The position numbers and the translations under genes were made by a program. A stretch of DNA of 27,269 nt from Treponema sp. (GTDB taxonomy: Bacteria > Spirochaetota > Spirochaetia > Treponematales > Treponemataceae): positions 1 to 27,269 of the forward strand of contig JAEDED010000028.1 in the NCBI GenBank assembly GCA_016293495.1, in the 5' to 3' direction. Shown here in pieces: positions 22,242 through 27,269 of this stretch. Each line of letters opens with the position of its first letter. The stretch's first letter is position 1. Under the pieces are notes generated by a model. The model made no database searches, was not told where the DNA came from, and worked only from the letters and a program-made list of their open reading frames with translations.

Positions 22242-23771
22242 ATGAATTTCGTGTCAAAAAAACTTTTCTGCCTGCTGTTAAGGCTTTCAATGCTGTTTTC
22301 TTCTATATTTAATATCTGGTCCGTTGAATTTGAACAGCTAGAAATTTATTCCAGCTTAGCATGGAACATTCCTAAAAGTGTTTTTCAAAAACAGGATTTA
22401 AGTCTTTCTACGCTTAAGTTCACTTACGGCTCACGCCTTCTGGTAAACCCTTTTGATTTACGGTACTACCAGAGTTTACAGACACCTGCAACGTCCGTTT
22501 TTACACCTGCATCTTCAGTCTCAACGCCTGCATGGTCAGTCCTGATCGACGGGACAAGGCTAAAATCGCCTTCATCGAAAATTCCCCTTGCGCTTTCTTT
22601 CGGAACGCTCGATTACTCCCAGACCATCAACCGCCTGAAAAATCCTCAGTTTTATTCGTATCCCTCGCCTTTTTCGGGTTTTCCGGCATTTAACTCAGGG
22701 CTGGGAGTCGTGCAGGCTCAAAAATCAGCCTCCACGCGGCCAGTTTCTTTTGCCGCCTCGTATAAAGCCTCCGGGCAAACAGTTCAGGCAGCCGTAACAG
22801 AAAACTCCGACCTCAAGCTGGCCGCAGGTTTTCAGTTTCAGCCAGGCGATTTTTTCAAAGTCAGCATGTCAGCAGGTTTTACGACCTTTGATTTATGCTC
22901 AAAACCTTCAACCGCCTGGAAAAATTCTGAACCCCAGTTCTCAGAAGCAAAATACTGCGGTCTTTACGCAGAATCAGTTTTTTCGGTGCCTTTTTTTCAG
23001 GCTAAAATCGCAGGCGGAGCTTTTTCAAATCCTTTTGATACCGCCAGGTTTTTCGTGAGCCTTGAAAGCCTCTTTCATTACTCGGGATTTTCGCTCGCTC
23101 TTAGTTCATATTCCTCAGATTATTCTTTTTTAAAATCGCCTGCGCCTTTTTACACTGCCTCCGGTGATATTTCTAAAACAATCCGGCAGCTTAAGCTCAA
23201 TCCGCAGCTTACAATCAGGCCTGACAGATATTCCACCTTCCGCCTCGGCGCTTCGGCGATTTTAGATTATTCTTTCAAGGAATTTTCATACAACCGAAAT
23301 TCCCTCCAAAAACTGAACTTTCAGGCCGGCTTTTCTGGGAATTTTCCGAAAGATTATTTTAATATCTATTACAAGGCACAGAATCTTGTCCTCCAGGAAT
23401 TTTCAGGTGAGGATTGTTCCGCTCATTCCCTTTTTGAACTTAAGACTGTTCCCTCCGACCAGAAAATCACCCACACAATCGGCGCCAAATACACAAAAAA
23501 GTTCGACAGCCTAAATATGTCAGTTTCTGCCCAAGAGTCGTTTACCAAAGATTTCTCTGCTCCCGTAACTGATCACACCGAAACGCTCAGCCTGTATCTT
23601 TACCCGAAGCGTTTTCCGATAACCCAGGCTTCGCTTCAGGCTTGTGTAGAACACAAAAAAACTGGCGTTACTCCCAAATTCACCCTTGGAATGACAACTT
23701 CTTTTCTATTAAATAAGCTCAAATTTACCGGGAAATTTCAGGTTTGCTCGGCTCTACTAGTTGAACAATAG
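22242..23771 (+). CDS. Putative outer-membrane beta-barrel protein, unknown function
   Basis: This 509-residue exported protein has a signal peptide-like N-terminus (KKLFCLLLRLSMLFSSIFNI, with WSVEF after). The mature part is rich in Ser, Phe, Tyr and alternating hydrophobic residues (GFSLALSSYSSDYSFL, QKLNFQAGFSGNFPKDYFNIYYK), with repeated turns, as for a large barrel; an early Pro/Ser/Thr-rich stretch (TPATSVFTPASSVSTPAWSV) is repetitive. I do not recognise the family; a treponeme-specific surface protein is the best guess. The start may be the ATG at 22242 (AAGG close upstream) or the GTG at 22251. Codon choice looks less AU-rich than in the flanking fusA, with more C-ending and CTG/GCC codons. 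It ends about 80 nt before fusA. Confidence 0.7.
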   Translation: MNFVSKKLFCLLLRLSMLFSSIFNIWSVEFEQLEIYSSLAWNIPKSVFQKQDLSLSTLKFTYGSRLLVNPFDLRYYQSLQTPATSVFTPASSVSTPAWSVLIDGTRLKSPSSKIPLALSFGTLDYSQTINRLKNPQFYSYPSPFSGFPAFNSGLGVVQAQKSASTRPVSFAASYKASGQTVQAAVTENSDLKLAAGFQFQPGDFFKVSMSAGFTTFDLCSKPSTAWKNSEPQFSEAKYCGLYAESVFSVPFFQAKIAGGAFSNPFDTARFFVSLESLFHYSGFSLALSSYSSDYSFLKSPAPFYTASGDISKTIRQLKLNPQLTIRPDRYSTFRLGASAILDYSFKEFSYNRNSLQKLNFQAGFSGNFPKDYFNIYYKAQNLVLQEFSGEDCSAHSLFELKTVPSDQKITHTIGAKYTKKFDSLNMSVSAQESFTKDFSAPVTDHTETLSLYLYPKRFPITQASLQACVEHKKTGVTPKFTLGMTTSFLLNKLKFTGKFQVCSALLVEQ

Positions 23772-23851
23772 TGGAAAAACGTGTAGTATTGTAGAATATA
23801 CTGTCAAAACTTTTTTAAATTCTTTGAATTTATTTATGAGAGGTAAACAAT

Positions 23852-25948
23852 ATGGAATTTGATCTTTCAAAAGTGAGAAATATCGGTATTTCTGCCCACA
23901 TTGACTCAGGAAAGACAACTACATCAGAACGTATCTTGTTCTACTGTAACAAGATTCACGCTATCCATGAAGTTCGTGGAAAAGACGGTGTTGGTGCCGT
24001 AATGGATAACATGGAATTGGAACGCGAACGCGGTATTACAATTCAGTCTGCTGCAACACAGGTTCAGTGGAAAGACTACACAATCAACTTGATCGATACT
24101 CCGGGACACGTAGACTTTACTGTAGAAGTTGAACGCTCACTCCGCGTACTTGATGGTGCTATCATGATCCTTTGTGCTGTTGCTGGTGTTCAGTCACAGT
24201 CAATCACAGTAGACCGTCAGCTCAAACGTTATCACGTTCCACGCGTTGCATTCGTAAACAAATGTGACCGCCAGGGTGCTAATCCTGTACGCGTTTGTAA
24301 CCAGGTTCGCGAAAAGCTTGGTCTTAACGCACACATGATGGAACTTCCTATCGGTCTCGAAGATAAACTCGAAGGTGTTGTAGACCTCGTAACAATGAAA
24401 GCTATCTACTTTGAAGGTGAATCTGGTGTTGATTTGCGTTATGCAGAAATCCCAGCTCACATGGTAGATGACTGTAAAAAATACCGTGAAGAACTCCTCG
24501 ACGCTATTTCAATGTTCGATGACGAACTCATGGAAGAAATCATGGAAAATGGTTTCGATAACATCTCTGAAGAAAAAATTCACGCTGCTATCCGTAAGGG
24601 TACTCTTGCAGAACAGTTCGTTGGTGTATTCTGTGGTTCAGCTCACGTTAACAAAGGTATTCAGCCTCTTCTCGATGCTGTTGCTCGTTACCTCCCAGCT
24701 CCTACAGATGTTCAGAACGAAGCTCTCGACTTGGACAACAACGAAGCTCCTGTTAAGTTGACATCAAACGAAAACGATCCAACTGTAGCATTGGCATTCA
24801 AACTTGATGATGGTCAGTACGGACAGTTGACATATACTCGTATATATCAGGGAAAAATCAAGAAAGGTGAAGAACTTATTAACACACGTTCAAAGAAACG
24901 TTTCAAGGTTGGACGTCTCGTACGTATGAACTCTGCTCAGATGGAAGATATCAACGAAGCTTCAGCTGGTGATATCGTAGCATTGTTCGGTGTTGACTGT
25001 GCTTCTGGTGATACATTCGTTAATGGTGGTATCAACTACTCTATGGCTTCTATGTACGTACCAAATCCAGTTATCTCACTTTCTATCAAACCAAAAGACA
25101 AACAGGCTGCTGCTCAGATGGGTAAGGCAATCAACCGCTTTACAAAAGAAGACCCTACATTCCAGTCATATATGGATCCAGAATCTGGTGAAACAATCAT
25201 CAAGGGTATGGGTGAATTGCACCTCGCAGTATACGTTGAACGTATGAAACGTGAATATAAGTGTGAAGTAGAAACAGGTGCTCCACAGGTAGCTTACCGT
25301 GAATCTATCACACAGCGTGCAGAATTCAACTACACACACAAAAAACAGACTGGTGGTTCTGGTCAGTACGGTCGCGTTGCCGGATTCATCGAACCATTGG
25401 CAGAAAAAGACTACGAGTTCGTAGATATGATCAAAGGTGGTGCTATTCCTAACGAATATATCCCATCTTGTGATAAAGGTTTCAGAAAAGCTATTGAAAA
25501 GGGTTCACTTATCGGATTCCCTATCGTTGGTGTTAAAGTAACAATCAATGATGGTCAGTACCACCCAGTAGACTCTAACGATAACGCATTCCAGATTGCA
25601 GCTATTGGTGCTTTCCGTGAAGCTTATGACAAAGCTAAACCAGCTATCCTCGAACCTATCATGAAAGTTTCTATCGAAGGTCCTACAGAATTCCAGGGTA
25701 ACATGTTCGGTTTGATCAACCAGCGCCGTGGTGTAATCGTAGACTCAACTGATGAAAACAACATGTCTGTCGTTAACGCAGAAGTTCCACTTTCAGAAAT
25801 GTTCGGATTCTCTACTATCCTCCGTTCTTCAACTCAGGGTAAAGCAGAATTCTCTATGGAATTCCTTAAATATGGTAGAGTTCCAAACAACGTTGCTGAA
25901 GAACTCCAGGCTAAATACAAAGCTGAAAAAGCAGCTGGTAATAAATAA
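23852..25948 (+). CDS. fusA: Elongation factor G, spirochaete/mitochondrial type (spdEFG1-like)
   Basis: This 698-residue GTPase drives tRNA-mRNA translocation on the ribosome. G1 is AHIDSGKT (15-22), the switch I/II region runs ERERGITIQSAA and DTPGHVDF, and NKCD is the G4 motif. The remaining domains follow in order, ending in a domain IV/V segment with GGSGQYGRVAGF, GAIPNEYIPSCDKG and SEMFGFSTILRSSTQG. Several features are those of the mitochondrial EFG1/spdEFG1 group and not of canonical bacterial EF-G: VRNIGISAHIDSGKT, GITIQSAATQVQWKDY, AVAGVQSQSITVDRQLKRY. In Borrelia, spdEFG1 translocates while a second paralogue recycles ribosomes; a second EF-G would be expected elsewhere. Ribosome site GAGAGG. 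Codon use is strongly biased, as in highly expressed genes. The ATPase gene at 25971 follows after 22 nt. Confidence 0.95.
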   Translation: MEFDLSKVRNIGISAHIDSGKTTTSERILFYCNKIHAIHEVRGKDGVGAVMDNMELERERGITIQSAATQVQWKDYTINLIDTPGHVDFTVEVERSLRVLDGAIMILCAVAGVQSQSITVDRQLKRYHVPRVAFVNKCDRQGANPVRVCNQVREKLGLNAHMMELPIGLEDKLEGVVDLVTMKAIYFEGESGVDLRYAEIPAHMVDDCKKYREELLDAISMFDDELMEEIMENGFDNISEEKIHAAIRKGTLAEQFVGVFCGSAHVNKGIQPLLDAVARYLPAPTDVQNEALDLDNNEAPVKLTSNENDPTVALAFKLDDGQYGQLTYTRIYQGKIKKGEELINTRSKKRFKVGRLVRMNSAQMEDINEASAGDIVALFGVDCASGDTFVNGGINYSMASMYVPNPVISLSIKPKDKQAAAQMGKAINRFTKEDPTFQSYMDPESGETIIKGMGELHLAVYVERMKREYKCEVETGAPQVAYRESITQRAEFNYTHKKQTGGSGQYGRVAGFIEPLAEKDYEFVDMIKGGAIPNEYIPSCDKGFRKAIEKGSLIGFPIVGVKVTINDGQYHPVDSNDNAFQIAAIGAFREAYDKAKPAILEPIMKVSIEGPTEFQGNMFGLINQRRGVIVDSTDENNMSVVNAEVPLSEMFGFSTILRSSTQGKAEFSMEFLKYGRVPNNVAEELQAKYKAEKAAGNK

Positions 25949-25970
25949 TTCCTGATTAGGAGGAAACAAT

Positions 25971-26648
25971 ATGAATAAGAAAGATTTATTTGATTGCAGC
26001 CCTATCCGTGCTTTTGACAAGATTACAAACGGTGGTCTTAAAGCTGGTGAAGTTGGACTTATTACTTCTAAGAAGGGATTGGGAAAAACTTCAGTTCTCG
26101 TACAGTTCGCTATGGATTCACTCTTGAATGACAAGAACCTTGTTCACGTATCATTCGATCAGGAATCTTCAAATGTTATTTCTTGGTACTCTTCAGTATT
26201 CGCTGAAATCGCTAAGAAAAAGAACATTGCTAACGCACAGGAACTTAAAGAAGAAATTATGCGTGAACGCGTAATTCTCAACTTTAACCCAGAAAACTTC
26301 TCACTTGCAAAAGTAGTAAGTACAGTTTCTGCCCTCAAATCAGCAGGAACAAAAATTTCAGCATTGGTTGTTGATGGAATCAATATCAAAGCTGTAACAG
26401 CTGCAGACCTTAAAGCAGTTGAAGAATTTGCTAAATCAGAAAGCATGACAATTTGGTTGACAGCTACAGAAGAAAGCAACAAAGTTGCAGACTGTGCTTC
26501 AGCTGATGTAATGCAATTGATTTCTGCAGTTCTCCACATTGAACCAAAAGCAGACGGAACTTCACTTGATGTTCTTAAGCTCAGAGACGCTGAAAACTGT
26601 GGAAGCCTCAAGCTTGATTCAAAGACTCAGTTGATTTCTGAAAAATAA
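25971..26648 (+). CDS. RecA/DnaB-like P-loop ATPase, unknown role
   Basis: This 225-residue protein is a single RecA-fold ATPase domain like KaiC or the C-terminal half of DnaB. FDKITNGGLKAGEVGLITSK contains the typical lead-in to Walker A, GLGKTS (about 36-41), then LVHVSFDQESS resembles the FSLEMS segment of DnaB, and ISALVVDG is a Walker B strand with Asp. It has no DnaB N-terminal domain, no DNA-binding loops that I can identify, and no second ATPase domain. The ribosome site is AGGAGG, 22 nt after the fusA stop, so it is cotranscribed with fusA and ends at the strong terminator at 26671. Its codon use (GCT, CTT, AAA) is as biased as that of fusA, which suggests high expression. The function is unknown. 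Confidence 0.78.
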   Translation: MNKKDLFDCSPIRAFDKITNGGLKAGEVGLITSKKGLGKTSVLVQFAMDSLLNDKNLVHVSFDQESSNVISWYSSVFAEIAKKKNIANAQELKEEIMRERVILNFNPENFSLAKVVSTVSALKSAGTKISALVVDGINIKAVTAADLKAVEEFAKSESMTIWLTATEESNKVADCASADVMQLISAVLHIEPKADGTSLDVLKLRDAENCGSLKLDSKTQLISEK

Positions 26649-26670
26649 TTGTTAGGTTACTAACGATACG

Positions 26671-26703
26671 AAAGCCCTGGAAGTAATTCCAGGGCTTTTT
26701 TTT
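26671..26703 (+). terminator. Rho-independent terminator of the fusA operon
   Basis: AAAGCCCTGGAA and TTCCAGGGCTTT form a perfect 12-bp stem with a GTAA loop, followed by T8. Because the stem starts with AAA, the reverse orientation has only a short T tract. It is the strongest terminator in the window. Confidence 0.92.
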
Positions 26704-26791
26704 CGGTGTTTATAATTATCTGGGGGTATCTGTGGTTTATTGATTTTTACCGCAGATGGATGCTGATAAACGCGGTTACAATCACTTATGA

Positions 26792-27064
26792 TCATTTTAT
26801 TTCAGATTCTTGTTTTCGCACCAGGATTTGATAGAGCTTGGAAATTACGACATGCTGAAGCAATTTATATTACGCGATTACGAGACTTTTACCGGCAAAA
26901 CTCTGGAACGCTATTTTACAGCCAAACTTCAGGAAGAAGGGAACATTACAAAAATCGGCAGTTGGTGGGATAAAAAATCCGAAAATGAAATTGACATCAT
27001 CACAATTAATGAACTGAAAAAGACTTGCAGGATTACTGAAAGTTCCACTCTTTTATATATATGA
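26792..27064 (+). pseudogene. C-terminal relic of a DUF234-type (archaeal-like) ATPase
   Basis: The frame reads SFYFRFLFSHQDLIELGNYD, then FILRDYETFTGKTLERYFTA, KLQEEGNITKIGSWWDKKSE and NEIDIITINELKK. This matches the nuclease-like C-terminal domain (DUF234) of a AAA-type ATPase family common in gut bacteria: the F-G-K-x-L-E-x-Y-F helix, the WWD-K block, and the N-E-I-D catalytic-type Asp. The ATPase half is absent, as is the usual E-V-K strand after the Asp, and the reading ends in an unrelated tail at 27064. It is therefore cut at both ends. A frame stop lies at 26789. At 26725-26780 there is a loose tandem of a CGCAGAT/GCTGAT/CGCGGT type and the arms ATCTGTGG/CCGCAGAT. Confidence 0.65.
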
Positions 27065-27129
27065 AGGAGGGGAAGTCTTCCCCTCGCTCCAGCCGGCTGC
27101 GCCGTCTTTGAAGTTAGTATAACTTAGTG

Positions 27130-27195
27130 GACACAAAAAATTCATTCCATTCAGAATGTGAAAAACTTGTAGCTTAAACTAGCATTTTTTGTGTC
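27130..27195. repeat. 12-bp inverted repeat, possible small mobile-element ends
   Basis: GACACAAAAAAT (27130-27141) and ATTTTTTGTGTC (27184-27195) are perfect inverted arms 42 nt apart. GTGGACAC just outside the left arm and CCACTT further right extend it loosely. It could be the ends of a MITE or the hairpin of a decayed element next to the DUF234 relic; no transposase is visible. Confidence 0.4.
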
Positions 27196-27197
27196 TA

Positions 27198-27269
27198 TTA
27201 TATTGACTTAGGACCACTTTGCATAAAAAACAAATCATCAGGCATCAAAAGCTTCACATCGTTATTTGC
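27198..27269 (-). CDS. Possible C-terminal end of a gene running in from the right
   Basis: Reading leftward from the window edge, the minus strand is open for 23 codons (NNDVKLLMPDDLFFMQSGPK, then SI) to a TAA at 27198-27200. It is too short to identify and may be chance; it is listed because the frame is open to the edge. Confidence 0.2.
   Translation of the reverse strand, partial: ANNDVKLLMPDDLFFMQSGPKSI

Noticed and set aside
1..27269. CRISPR array, tRNA, rRNA or intact transposase genes
   Set aside because: No regularly spaced repeats, no tRNA-like T-loop and acceptor pairs, no rRNA sequence and no intact transposase were seen.

Overview
The window looks like a chromosomal segment of a host-associated or gut-type Treponema (Spirochaetota). 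The signs are low GC, a spirochaete/mitochondrial-type elongation factor G, outer-membrane barrels and OmpA-like proteins with FlgD-type Ig repeats, a secreted GH16 beta-glucanase, and paralogous Rpn nucleases. The genus is inferred from protein content; I had no marker gene to compare.

Region 1 (1-8873) is an unstable surface-glycan island. Two Rpn/YhgA-like PD-(D/E)XK nuclease genes lie in inverted orientation (1-190, running off the left edge, and 4388-5278). Their 5' regions and adjoining sequence form an inverted repeat of at least 430 bp. Between them are three glycosyltransferase genes (630-1733, 1743-2576, 2573-3676) and the relic of a GT32-type sugar transferase (3874-4170). To the right is gene debris: a tpiA fragment with its middle deleted, a copy of the GT11 gene start with an internal deletion, and, head-to-head with that copy, the C-terminal part of another GT11 gene. 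Two related GT-B glycosyltransferases (6100-7092 on minus, 7875-8873 on plus) then flank a VapBC toxin-antitoxin pair.

Region 2 (8874-16500) is mostly on the minus strand. An outer-membrane barrel gene, a 1071-residue FlgD-Ig/OmpA protein and UDP-glucose 6-dehydrogenase (ugd) form a likely operon ending at a clear terminator (8915-8948). Upstream are a small conserved-looking protein and UDP-glucuronate decarboxylase (UDP-xylose synthase). Ugd and the decarboxylase would together make UDP-GlcA and UDP-xylose, possible sugar donors for the glycosyltransferases of region 1.

Region 3 (16519-27269) is mostly housekeeping: secreted GH16 lichenase, a pair of near-identical terminator-like repeats, polA, coaE, a convergent SPOR-domain protein, an outer-membrane-type protein, then fusA with a RecA/DnaB-like ATPase ending at a strong terminator. 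The right edge holds a relic of a DUF234-type ATPase and a 12-bp inverted repeat.

The most notable points are the Rpn-flanked glycosyltransferase cassette with its record of inversions and deletions, and a repeated promoter layout (630, 7092, 16393, 17635) in which a good -10 box lies only 6-7 nt before a start codon with no Shine-Dalgarno sequence, suggesting leaderless mRNAs. No tRNA, rRNA or CRISPR array was seen.
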